64,000 nucleotides of DNA, taken from the NCBI GenBank assembly GCA_022661535.1, contig JAKULF010000005.1, forward strand, positions 5,208,001 to 5,272,000, in the 5' to 3' direction. This document shows positions 49,278 to 60,190 of the stretch, piece after piece; position 1 is the stretch's first letter, and each line of letters starts with the position of its first letter. This DNA comes from Eutypa lata. Its lineage: Eukaryota; Ascomycota; Sordariomycetes; Xylariales; Diatrypaceae. The notes under the pieces were generated by a model, which saw only the letters and a list, made by a program, of their open reading frames with translations, did not search any database and was not told the DNA's origin. A program made the position numbers and the translations under genes.

Positions 49278-50600
49278 TCGAATCAATCGACGACATATAT
49301 ACGGATGAGACGGGGTAGATGGAAAAAAACACAACTGGTCTTGCAGCGATCACCATGGCATGCCGCGCTAGGGAAGAGGGGAAATAACGCACGCCGATAG
49401 TGTTGCCGAGCAAGCGATACCTGTATAACACGACAAAACAGCATTCCATAGACAGACAGCATATAGGGGCGGTTATGTTGCAATAGAAGAAGTTGGTTCT
49501 AAAAACTATATCCAGGGCATTTCAAATCTCAGATCTCTTTGTTCCAAAGAACATGCAGAATTTTGGTTACAGTAACCGAGATGCTCCAGATATCTCGCTA
49601 AGCAGCTAACGTTACTAGGATATACAATTACTAACATGAGTTAAACGCAAGACAAATTCATCACACGGGGCTTACGACTCCTCGACTTCGGCCATCATAG
49701 TCATCATTATCTGTCGGAAGTTAGGTAGAATGGCAAAGTAGTAGCTCTGGAGTCACCTAGTCAAACGGAGGAACGCGGTGTCAGATGTCACCCAAATAGC
49801 TAGGTTTCTGACGTAGATATTCCTGAAAATACATCAAGTTTCCTCAGACGAGTAATATGACCACATCCTTGTCGCATCATTATCCACAAAGCATTATAAA
49901 ACCTTAAGTACCTAACCTACTTCTCCTTTAGGTAGCGCCATCCCTCCCCTACAGAGCACTGGAAATAGGTCATCACGTTCCGTATGAATACTTAGTCACT
50001 CCTATCCACAGGGTCCTCACTCACTTGCTTGCTACAGTAATGTATAATATATGTAGAGGTAGCCGGCCATATAGCTGAACTAGAGTGGATGCGTTCCTAT
50101 GCTTACGTAATCACAACAATAGCTAGATGTAGTCGGGTTAGGTACCTAATGGTGGTCTAGGTCAGCTAGATGGTGGCAACAGCAGCTAAGTAACCAGGTA
50201 GTAACAGTAGTAGCTAGGTCTATAAGGGTTTGCTCGACTAAGCGCTTGACAACGTAACCTGCTCGGGGATACATAAGGAAGGGGGTAAGTAGGTATACAC
50301 TTCTCTATAGCGTAACAAGTCGTCGAGTAGGCCCAAGCAGACCTCCGCAATGTTGTCGATTAGCAGGTTAAGTCGCTGCTACTTCTGTCATTACCTAGAC
50401 ACTTCCTATGGCCCCTGGTGCTTGCGTAATGTATTCACTAGGACTCCTCAGGATGTAAGACTCTAAAACTTGTTGATTACCAGGAATAGAACGAATCTAT
50501 CTACATATCTAAAGGCTGTATAAATAGCCAATACGTATTCCTAGGCTGTTTAATTCCCTTTGTAGAGCTATTCCCATTGTTCCTCTGATATATTGACTCC
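49278..50600. other. Intergenic entering the repeat region
   Basis: MIC10 3' flank, then sequence with the dispersed repeat copy at 49732-49842 and many TAGCTA/TAGGTA words. No ORF above about 95 codons and no domain. It marks the change from the gene-bearing part to the repeat-rich part. Confidence 0.4.
49732..49842. repeat. Dispersed repeat, copy 2
   Basis: Matches 43634-43768 in order: GGCAAAGTAGTAGCT, TAGTCAAACGGAGGAA, GGTGTCAGATGTCACCCA, ATAGCTAGGTTTCTG and ATATTCCTGA. This copy lacks the approximately 27-bp insertion of copy 1. Confidence 0.6.
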
Positions 50601-52510
50601 TTAGGATTCTATATTCTAAGGGATCTACATCACTCTCCTTATCCCAAATGATCGTCCTCGGTCATCATACACTATCCCATCTTTTGCTTGAGCCTGTGTA
50701 GCAATTTCGGGTCGCCAATGATTCCTGGCCATCGTTGATTCGCCCTTGGTCTGCAAAGAGTGCAGATAGTGTCTGTCTTCCTCCCCTTTGTTGGTCGTCA
50801 GGAAAGTAACCGCCAGGTTCCGAATCGTTGAAACCATGGCCAGGGTGTTCGTATGGAATAGGTCAAAATGCTATACTTAGGCGGTTCGTCGATGTAGAGA
50901 CTAAGTGACTTCAGTGATTCGTCGAAGTGATGGCTAGGTTCGTTAGGTGTGATTCGCATACCTGATTCAACAGATTGGACAGGTGTAGCAGGGCGTTCTT
51001 TATGGCTCGGTCGATGGATGACATCACCACCAGAATGAAGGGCCTTCGTCATACGTGTTGGGCGCTTGACCGGAGCCGCCTCGCAGCCTGCTCGAAGGTG
51101 CTTGTACAAAGCGTTGCCTGCGCCATACTGGACACGGCAATGGCGACAGGTTCGAGGAGTGGATTTGCAGGTGCTTGGGGCTTCCTGGGAACGGTTTCTG
51201 ATAAGCTTTGCAACTGCCAAGTGAAGGGGGAAGGGTGGATGTAGTATCATAATTTTCACTGCCATTTTCAGAGTTGGCACCTCCATAGCTGGCATTTCGG
51301 TCGTCCAGCTTCTTCCCTCTTCGAGAGGAGCACCCGTCTCACAGGTGTCTGAAAAGCTCGTTTCCATATCTGTATTGGGTGTGGCAACTACGGCAGGTGC
51401 GAGAGTTCAAAGGAGGAGGTGGTCTCGAAGATGAGGGAATTGTCAGATAGGTCGAATGTGATGAAATAGATGTTCGAGGTGTTGGCTCGAATTGTCTGAT
51501 GGAGGGCTAGACCTTTCGGATGAAGCTCGTCGACTAGGTCTAGGGCTCTAATTGTCAGGTGGTTGTGATGATTGTGATTGTTGTGGGATGGAAGTGATGA
51601 CCTTCGAAACGAATTCGAAGATGCGGTCCACTCATTAAATCACAGAGTCATAGACCTTTCGACCGTTGCTCTAGCTACATGTCTCGTCGTATTCCTCTTC
51701 TGTATAACGAGTTTATGAAGCTCTCAAAGCAGGTCAGATGAATCCATGTTGGATAGATCCATGGTGTTGTGATGGCTCAGCCGAATCGGAGCAGAGGCTG
51801 AAGCACTAGACTGTGTGGTTTTGCACGGTATTCCAGGGCCTATCGAGAATTCAGTGATGGAATCTTGCTGGCTTTCGTTGATGTGAAAATATTACAATGG
51901 TGCCCTCAAACAAGCTAGTTCCTTTCGGTGGTGATGGTGAAGGATACGATGGTATCCGAAAGATGGGTTCTTCTGGTGTGATAGATATCACGGTGTTACC
52001 CCTCGGCTACTGATGGTGATGGATATCACGATGGCACCCTTCGGCCACTGATGTGAGGGTATCATGATAATGCCTTTCGGCTGGTGCCCTTAGGCTGGTG
52101 TAGGTCTTCCCTGCTACTGATCAGCAAATCAGTAGGAAAGAAGCGTATTGTGTAGGTATGTAGGTCTTATTAGCGTGTGCCTACACAAATAGCCTGTTGA
52201 TTTTATCTAGCTCGACGACAGTTAGTTCGTGTTGGGCAGGTAGTGCCGTCGAGCCATCCCATAGACCTCGCTGCTGCTGCTACCATATAGCTATATAGCT
52301 ACTGCTCTCCCGTACCCAGCACAACAGGCCTCACAAGCCCTAATGAGCCCCGTCGTGGGACGGGTGTCAGGTGAAGAGCGGTATTTAGACCTATTGCTCC
52401 AAGGTAGTCCTCCAATGGGAGAGATTTGAGTTGGTTAGCTAGAGTGATTGAAGTGTCTGTGGAAACAGTCATCTCGGACCTAGGGGCAGTTTGATGTGTA
52501 GTCATGACGA
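50600..52510 (-). mobile_element. Decayed retroelement gag-like relic
   Basis: Coding-like sequence on the minus strand, broken by stops: an ORF of 68 codons at 52505-52299, then one of 189 codons at 51367-50798 followed by a fragment at 50837-50625. The longer ORF has a zinc-knuckle-like CRHCRVQYGAGNALYKHLRAGC segment, here described as C-x2-C-x13-H-x4-C. This resembles the finger found in repetitive retroelement-associated proteins of filamentous fungi. The stretch at about 51920-52090 contains imperfect short tandem units with GATATCAC and CCTTTCGGC/CCCTTCGGC. No reverse transcriptase, integrase or clear LTR is visible. The assignment to a retroelement is by analogy. Confidence 0.4.
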
Positions 52511-52599
52511 TAACGGCAATTATGATGACAATAATGGAGGAAAAGTGGTATAATGATAAAGATAAAGTAATACCAATTATATTATATTAAATATTGGCC

Positions 52600-53330
52600 G
52601 AGGTGACTGTAGTCAAAGTGGTGATTATGATTGTAATAAAGGTTGTGGTGGTGGTAGTGGAGGTGGTAATAATGTAGGTGGAGGCGGTTTCTTGTGGTAG
52701 GTATATGTAAGTGCTATTGATTTTAGGCACCCAGTTCCTTATATGTATATAGCCCGTGCCTTCTTATAACAACAGATTTTATAAGGTAAGTACTTACATA
52801 TGTAGGTATGTACATATGTATTTATGTACATATCTATGTATTTATGTAGTAATTGTCAGTTGATTTATCATCATACCGACTTGAACTTGTTGCTGGTACG
52901 TATATAGTAATGTACCTGGCCGTGTCATAATAGGACAACAATTTCCACGATTATAACAGATATCATTGTAATGATGAAACTAACTGTAGCCTCTGACCCC
53001 TTTGTCTCCTTCAGACACCTTCAGGAAGCAATGCAACCATTTTGAGAATACATCCTAAAATCCTGGCTGCTGATAATAACCAATGAACCCTTTCATATTA
53101 ATGCATTCTAATAACACTATATAAATCAACAAATACCTCTATTAATTGCGCTGTAAATAAAGAGCTTTGCTATTCCTGCTATGTCCCATTATAGCTAGCT
53201 GTCATCTGCCACCAGCTACACTACCACTAACTACATCAATCACTTAGACTAGCTGCCCACCACCTAGCTCACGTAACTTTAGTCAACTGCCACCACTTCT
53301 GAAGCTATTCACACTTCGAACATAATTATA
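52600..53330. repeat. Simple-sequence and CTAGCTGCCACC-type repeats
   Basis: GTGGTGGTGGTAGTGGAGG-type sequence (52645-52690), a TATGTA/TACATA stretch (52795-52850), then copies of AGCTGCCACCAC-like words from about 53195 to 53305. The latter recur at 58100-58430 and inside 58578-59002. No coding potential. Confidence 0.5.
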
Positions 53331-55067
53331 ACAATTAAAAATAAATAAAGAAAAATAATTAATTTTATAATCGTTTATTTTATTAATTATTTTAAGTTTA
53401 AAAAAATCTTTTATAAATATTTTTAAAATTTAAATAATTTTTTATTTATATTATAATTTTAAAAAAACTTTTTTTAAATTTTTTAATAATAAATTTAAAT
53501 TATTAAAAAATATTTATAAAATAAATTATATATTAAAATAATTTTTATTTTTAATTTAATATTATATTTAAAAATAAAAACATTATTAATAATATTTATA
53601 AAGTTTATAAATTCTTTTTAAAAAAACGATTTAAATTTAATAAATATAAAAATTATTTAACTTATAAATTATTAATTTTTTAATTTTTTAATTTTTTAAT
53701 TTTTTAATTTTTTAATTTTTTAATTTTTTAATTTTTAAATCGTTATTTTATTATTAATATTTATATTTATTTAATAATATATAATAATTAAAAATTATTT
53801 TTTATTTATTTATTAAATTAAATAATTTTAATTTAAAATTAATAATTTATAAAAATAAAAAATAAATTATTTTTTATTTTTATTTTTTTATATTAAATTT
53901 AATTATATTAAAATATTATTTTATATATTTTAAAATATAAAAAATAAAAACGAAATAATATTATTAATAAAAAAATATTAAATATTATTAAATTTTTTTA
54001 ATATATAAATTTATTATTTAAATTTTTATTTTTATAATAAATAATTTATATATTCGAAATATTTTTTATAATAATTAAATTAATATTAATAATATTAAAT
54101 AAATTATTATTAATAATAAAGAATTATTTAAAAATATTTTAAACGAAATTTAATTAACGATTTTTATTAAAGAAATTTAAATTAATAAATATTTTAATAT
54201 AAATAATAATAAAATTAATTTAAAATTTCGTAATTAATATTATTTAATATAATATATAAAGGTTTTTTTAATTATATACGAAATTATTTATTATAATAAT
54301 AATTATTTATTTATTAATATTATTTAATTATAATTTAAAAATATTATTTTTTTTATAAATTTTATACTTTAACGTTTATTTTAATAAAGTTATTTATAAT
54401 ATTATTTTTAAAAATAATTTAATTTATTACGTTATTATTAAAAATATATATAAAATTATTAATTTAATATTAAAATATATTAATGTTTTTTATATTTTTA
54501 ATATTAAATTTACGTTTTTTTAATTCGTTTTAAACGATAATTATTTTATTATTATTTATAAGTTTATTAAAATTATATTTAATAAAACGTATTATAAAAA
54601 TATATATAATAATAATAATATTTTTAATAATATTATATTTTATATTATTAAATTATATAAAAATAATATAACGAAACGTAATTAAAATATATAATTTAAT
54701 ATATATAAAAATTTATTAATTTTAATAAAGTTATTTTTAAATTTATTAATATTTTAAAAAATATTAATAATAATATTATTAATTAAAATAATAAAAATAA
54801 ACGTTTTTTTTAATATTATTAAAACGAAAAATTTTTAAATTAATAATTTATAAAACTTTATTATTAATAAATTTATAAATAATAAAATATAAATATAATA
54901 ATATAATATAATATAATTAACGTTATAATTAATATTAAATAAAATAAAATTATATTAATATTTTAATTAATTAATTTTATTTTAATATATTAAAATAATA
55001 TAAAAATATAATATAAAAATAATTAATTATTTTATAAAATAATTATAATAATAATTAATAAATTTTA

Positions 55068-55117
<50 letters not shown>

Positions 55118-55899
55118 TTTATTATTATTAATTTTTTAAATTAAAAAAACTTTTATAATATTTCGTTTTTATTTTTATTTTTATTATTTAAAAAAATATA
55201 TATCGTATATTATTATAAAGTTTAAAAATATATATTTAATTTTAAATATATTTATATAAAAATTAATAATATATATAATTTTTAAAATAATATAAAAAAT
55301 TATTCGAAATATTTATTTAATCGTTTATTAATAATAATTTATAAAATTAATAAACTTTATTATTAATAACTTTTTAAACTTTTCGATTTAAAACTTTTTT
55401 AAATATAATTTTAATAATATTAAAATAATAATAATATTTTTTTAAACGAATTTTTAAATAATTATATTTTTAAAATAATATTATTATAAGTTTTTAATTT
55501 TATTTAATTAAAAAATACTTTTATTATTAATAAAATAAAAATTTATAAAACGTTTATATTTAAAAAACGAAATTTATATTAATTACGTTTATAAAAAATT
55601 AAAATATATTAATTAATAATATTAATATTATTATTTTTATATTATAAACTTTTTATTAATATAATATTAATAAATAAATTAACTTTAATTTTAATTTTAA
55701 TTATTTTTTTTAAAAAAATATATAAATTTATAAAATATATATTAATAATATTAATAATATATATAAATAAACTTTTAATTTAAATATAAAATTATAACGA
55801 AAAAATAATTTTAAAAATAATTTTATATTTTATAAAAAAAAAATTAATAATAATAACGAAAATAAAAACGATAAAATATTAATTTTTTTTAAAAATTAT

Positions 55900-55941
<42 letters not shown>

Positions 55942-57177
55942 TAAAAAAAATAAAAATTACGTTTATTTTTTAACTTTAATTTATAAAAAAAATTAAAAAA
56001 AAATTATATTAAATTTATTATAAATAATATAAATTCGTTTTTTTAAATTAATATAATATTTTATTATATAATTTAATAATATTTAATCGTTTTTATTTAT
56101 ATATTATTATTAAATATAAAATATTTTTTATATAATATTAATAATATTTTTTATATATAACGATAATTATATAATTTTTTTTATTAATTTAATTTTTATT
56201 TTAATAAATTTTTAATTATAAAACTTTTTATTATAATTTTTAATAAATTTAAATAATTAAAAATAAAACTTATTAATTAATAATTTTATAACGTTAATTT
56301 ATAAAAAAAAACATAATAATTTATTATTTTTTAATTTTTTAATTTTTTTTAATTTTTTAAATAATTTTTTAATATTATTTAATAATAATAATTAATTAAA
56401 TATAAAACGTAATTAAAGTTTTATTATAATTATAAAAATATTTTTATTTTAATAATTTAAATATTTTATTAATTAAATTAATAACGTTAAAAAACGAAAA
56501 GTATTATTTTTTAAAAAAAATTATTTAAATATAATATATTAAAGTTTAAATTTTATAAAGGTTTTTTTTATAAATTTATATTAAATAAAATTAATAAAGT
56601 TTTAAATTTATTTTTTATATTATAAAAATAAAAACTTTAAAGTAATATTATATAAAAAAAACTTAAAATATTATAATTTTTTTAATTAAAATAATAAAAA
56701 TAATATATAAATTAAATAATTATTTAAATAAATAATTTACGTAAATTTATTTAAATATTTTTTTAATATATTATAATTATTTATTATATTATTAAAATTA
56801 TAACGTTTTAAGCTTTTATTATATAATATTATTTTTTAAAAAATTTTTATAAAATAATTAAAATTATATTAATAATATATTAATTATAAAAATATTTAAA
56901 TAAAATATTTTAATATTTATAAGTTTTTAAATTTTAAATTAAAATAAATTATTTTTCTTTAAGTTTATAATAATAATAATAATATATATATATATATTTA
57001 ATTTTTTAATATATATTTTAATTAATTAATTTTTAAATAAAACGTAAAAAAAGATAAAATTAATTTATATAAAAAAAAAACGTTTTTAATATTTATAAAG
57101 TTAAAAATTATTAAATTAAATTAAGCTTTTTTCGATTAGCTTTTAAAATTTATAAGTTTTTTTTTATATTAAGCTTA
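53331..57177. repeat. Extreme AT-rich block, RIP-saturated repeat
   Basis: About 3.85 kb made almost only of A and T. The few remaining C and G are nearly all in CpG or in CTT/AAG context. I found only about three CA/TG dinucleotides (near 53581, 54484 and 56312) and very few GG or CC. This is what exhaustive repeat-induced point mutation (C to T, preferring CpA) leaves. Internal simple repeats: (AATTTTTT)n at 53676-53740, and (TAA)n at 55070-55115 and 55905-55937. No ORF. The original element cannot be identified from the sequence. Confidence 0.85.
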
Positions 57178-57337
57178 ATAAGTACGTAAGATATAACTAG
57201 CCGAGAAAAGCTTAATGTATAAGGTAAGCATTAGCTTAGAATCGGTGTTTTGTATGTGATTTTAGTGGTGCGGGGACAGTGCGGATAGTGCGAAATCGGG
57301 TGGTTTCTGACAATTTCTTTGTCCACCGCTTGCCCCC

Positions 57338-57345
57338 TATATAAG
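57338..57345 (+). promoter_or_regulatory. TATA-like box before the tRNA-like unit
   Basis: TATATAAG lies about 45 bp upstream of the predicted 5' end of the tRNA-like unit, a usual place for the upstream TATA element that helps TFIIIB at fungal tRNA genes. Confidence 0.45.
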
Positions 57346-57389
57346 AGCAAATAAAACCTGGTCTCTCCAACCGCAACAAACAGTTGTTT

Positions 57390-57523
57390 GCCCGTGTGGC
57401 TTAGTGGGAAAGCGTCTCACGTGAGAAAACCTTGTCCCCCTGTTTGGAAAACAGTATACTAACATAGCTACAGTTGTATGACACGAAATGAGAAGATCCG
57501 TCGTTCGATCCGGCGCGGGGGCA
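57390..57523 (+). tRNA. tRNA-like Pol III unit with a long intron, anticodon unclear
   Basis: Intact internal promoter: A box TGGCTTAGTGG (57397-57407) and B box GTTCGATCC (57503-57511), with a T run (57532-57539) as terminator. A cloverleaf can mostly be drawn: acceptor GCCCGTG with CGGGGGC (one mismatch), D arm GCTT/AAGC, anticodon stem TCTCA (57415-57419) with TGAGA (57489-57493), T arm CGTCG/CGGCG, discriminator A. About 60 extra bases sit in the anticodon loop, like an intron. The expected T at position 33 is missing, so no anticodon can be read. It may be a decayed tRNA gene or a tRNA-derived SINE. Confidence 0.5.
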
Positions 57524-58577
57524 AAAATATTTTTTTTGTTGTTTTATTTTCTTTTATAGCAATGTATCTCTATGTTTTATTTTACCTCTATTGTTATAAT
57601 TTCATCCCGGGCGACAGGCAATTTTATGAGATAAGGAGAGCCATTGTTTGATCCATGTCAAGACTGACTCAGCCCACTTGCTACTATGCTACCGTGTTCC
57701 AAAAGGGCTGTAGAACTCTAAGTCCCAAGTTGGAATCTTAAAGTACATAACTGATCGCTGCTACGATCAACCAAGCTGCCAGATGGCCCTGCTAACTAGC
57801 CGGGTGCTATGCACCTTCTACGTAGTTCATAAATATCTAGTTAGTCAAGCAGTAGTATTAGAGATACTAACATATGTTTTTCCTTGATTTCTATTAACTT
57901 TTTATCAACAACAGGCAAATCATTACAGAAACATATGAGAAACCTTTAGTTCATTTGTACCTGGAGTTCAGTATAAGTTTCACAGGAAATGAAGGGCATA
58001 TTGTATATTATATATAGGTAGGGGAATAATAGTAGTAGTAGCAGTCAGTTGTGCGACAAATTGTGGGGTTATCACGTGAATTTATAGGGGCTTTGTTATT
58101 CTTGTCATCTCCCACTTATACAGCTGGCTTTCACCTTCCACTAGCTGCGTCACCACATAGCTGCTACCATTATCTAGATATTACAATTAAATTTGAAGTT
58201 AATTCACACTTTGAAATGCTTACAATAATTAAATAATAGAAACCATATAATATTTGTCTTAATAAATAACATATTAATGTAACGGCCTTCATAATCGAAA
58301 CCATCATGAATGCAAACAGCATGAGCGGGAAACTGCTGCTACTTGGCTGCTATTACAGCTTAGCTGCTACAGTCGCGTCGAAGTGTGAATACCTTCAAAG
58401 GTAGTGGCAGCTAGAGCTACATGACTACTACGTACAGAAATACCTACCTATAGGTACGAGCTGTGCATTACGTACATGGTGGAAGTGCGGCGCGGTCACA
58501 TTAAGAAGTATTAGATAGTTTTCATTACATACATACATACCTCCTAGCTTGGCTGGCTAGCAATAGATTCAATACTA
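57524..58577. other. Intergenic with AGCTGC/CACC repeats
   Basis: No gene. From about 58100 to 58430 it carries the same AGCTGCTACC / CACCACATAGCTGC words as 53195-53305. At 58378-58412 there is a segment inverted relative to 53288-53321 (ATTCACACTTCGA on one side, TCGAAGTGTGAAT on the other). Confidence 0.45.
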
Positions 58578-59002
58578 TGAAGGTCCGGGCGTCAATTATG
58601 GAACATCCTACTTACAGGCCCTACAGTGCACATTTTCCAAGCTGTATTTCTCGGCCAGCTGCCAGGAAATGTCTTACCAACTGACCACCTAGCTATCACC
58701 ACCCAACTTAACTGCTACCACCTAGCTGCCACCACCTATATAACTACCACCACCTAGCTGCTACCGCCTAATTATCAACCCCCAATTATCACCACCTAAA
58801 CTAGCTGCCATTATTTAGTTGCCATTGGCTGCTAGTAGTTAATGTGAATGGTTACAGCTAAATGGTAGCAGCTAGGTAGTAAGTAGCATTCAAATTAGAT
58901 GATATAACACTCCATTACGGCTAGCAGAAAAATATAACTTAAAAACATACGCACTATGGGGGCTGTAAGTATAATGTTCCATAATTAACGCCCGGACCTT
59001 CG
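58578..59002. mobile_element. TA-flanked inverted-repeat element (MITE)
   Basis: A 425-bp element. The left end, AAGGTCCGGGCGTCAATTAT then GGAACATCCTACTTACAG, is the reverse complement of the right end with few mismatches over about 45 bp. It is flanked by TA on both sides (58576-58577 and 59003-59004), as expected of Tc1/mariner-type insertion. The interior has several direct copies of CTAGCTGCYACCACC-like words and no ORF, so it is non-autonomous. Confidence 0.75.
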
Positions 59003-59460
59003 TACAGGTATCTGGTAGAGAAATCAACAACTAGATCGCCATCGATTCTGTCTTCTTGTGGTTAACTATGCTTCGACAGCTAATAATGATATGTATGTAG
59101 GTGGTAATGAAAGATTGTTACAAGACTGCAAAAGAAATGTATTGTTCATCTATAGCTTGTTCTCTAGAAAGTGTAGTAAGCTACCAGGCCAAGATACAAA
59201 GTATCTGGTAGACAGAGGTATATGTAGTGATGGAACTGATCTGCCCCTCAATTCATGTGGGGGTCCCACAATGCCAGCTAGGTGGTGAGACAGTTCATAG
59301 CAGATGATAGCTAGCTGCATTAGTGGGACACAGCGGGAATAGCCAATGAGACGCAGCACGAATAGCAAAGCTCATTTACAAAAGATTAGTTAACCTGGAT
59401 GCTAGAGTAAAGAAAGTAGTTATTGATACAGATTTTCTTCCGAGTCGTCACATCCATTTC
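59003..59460. other. Intergenic, nothing recognised
   Basis: Short ORFs on both strands, no domain and no repeat structure beyond TAGCTA-type words. Confidence 0.35.
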
Positions 59461-60190
59461 ACACCCATTTAAGACTACCACTCTATATAGAAGAGGTCGT
59501 AATCATCCTAACCTGCGCCATACCATACACTACCACTCTGGAAAAAAGATCGTAATCACCCCAACCTGCACTAGTCTCGATGGCCGACCGACTAAGCAAA
59601 ATGCCCAGGTTTGCACCAGGTCTTCCCGGGACGATAGTTGTCGAGGGCAGCGAGGAACTGGACACAGCCCGGGTAACGAGTCTCGATAACCGACCGATCA
59701 AACGGCGAATCTCTCCCTGAACGTCTAAGCAAAGTGGCACTAGGTCTTCCCGGGACGATAGTGATCGATGGCAGCGAGAAACTGGGCACGGCCAGTGCAG
59801 CGGAAACCACTTGCATTTACTAGACGCACTGTAGCCGATATTGGCTTGTTGTTGCTTATATATCTGCCTTGCATTGGCTTGTTGTTGCTTGTAAATCTGC
59901 CTTGCGTAGCCCACTAAGCATTCTCTTCAACTGTGCTGCTGGGCTTGAAGATCGTATGATGGATTCCAGTTCTCGATATAAGTAAAGCAGAGCAGATTAC
60001 CGCACTGAAGGCAGCTGAGCTTGGAGATCGTATGATAAATGGATTCCAATATGGGTTCCAGTTCTCGATGCAAGTGAAGGAGAGCAGATTGTCGCAGTGA
60101 AAGCAGCTGGGGTAGTGGTCGGTGAATGAAGCAAAGCAGATTGCCGCAATGGAAGCAGCTGGGGTAGTAGTCGGCAGCGGTAAGGAGGTA
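59460..60190. repeat. Cluster of degenerate tandem repeats
   Basis: Several adjacent direct duplications: a unit of about 55 bp with CGTAATCA(T/C)CC(T/C)AACCTGC; two units of about 105-120 bp sharing AGTCTCGAT and AGGTCTTCCCGGGACGATAG (59572-59675 and 59676-59795); two 33-bp units starting ATTGGCTTGTTGTTGCTT (59840-59872 and 59873-59905); and repeats with AGAGCAGATT and GCAGCTGGGGTAGT to about 60175. On the minus strand an ORF of 143 codons (59914-59483) contains a doubled ARQIYKQQQAN. No known domain. Confidence 0.65.

Noticed and set aside
53331..57177. Mitochondrial DNA insertion (high AT)
   Set aside because: No mitochondrial ORF or RNA can be read, and the CpA/TpG depletion with CpG survival points to RIP instead.
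59460..60190. CRISPR-like array
   Set aside because: The repeats are directly adjacent duplications of different sizes with no regular spacers, and the genome is fungal.
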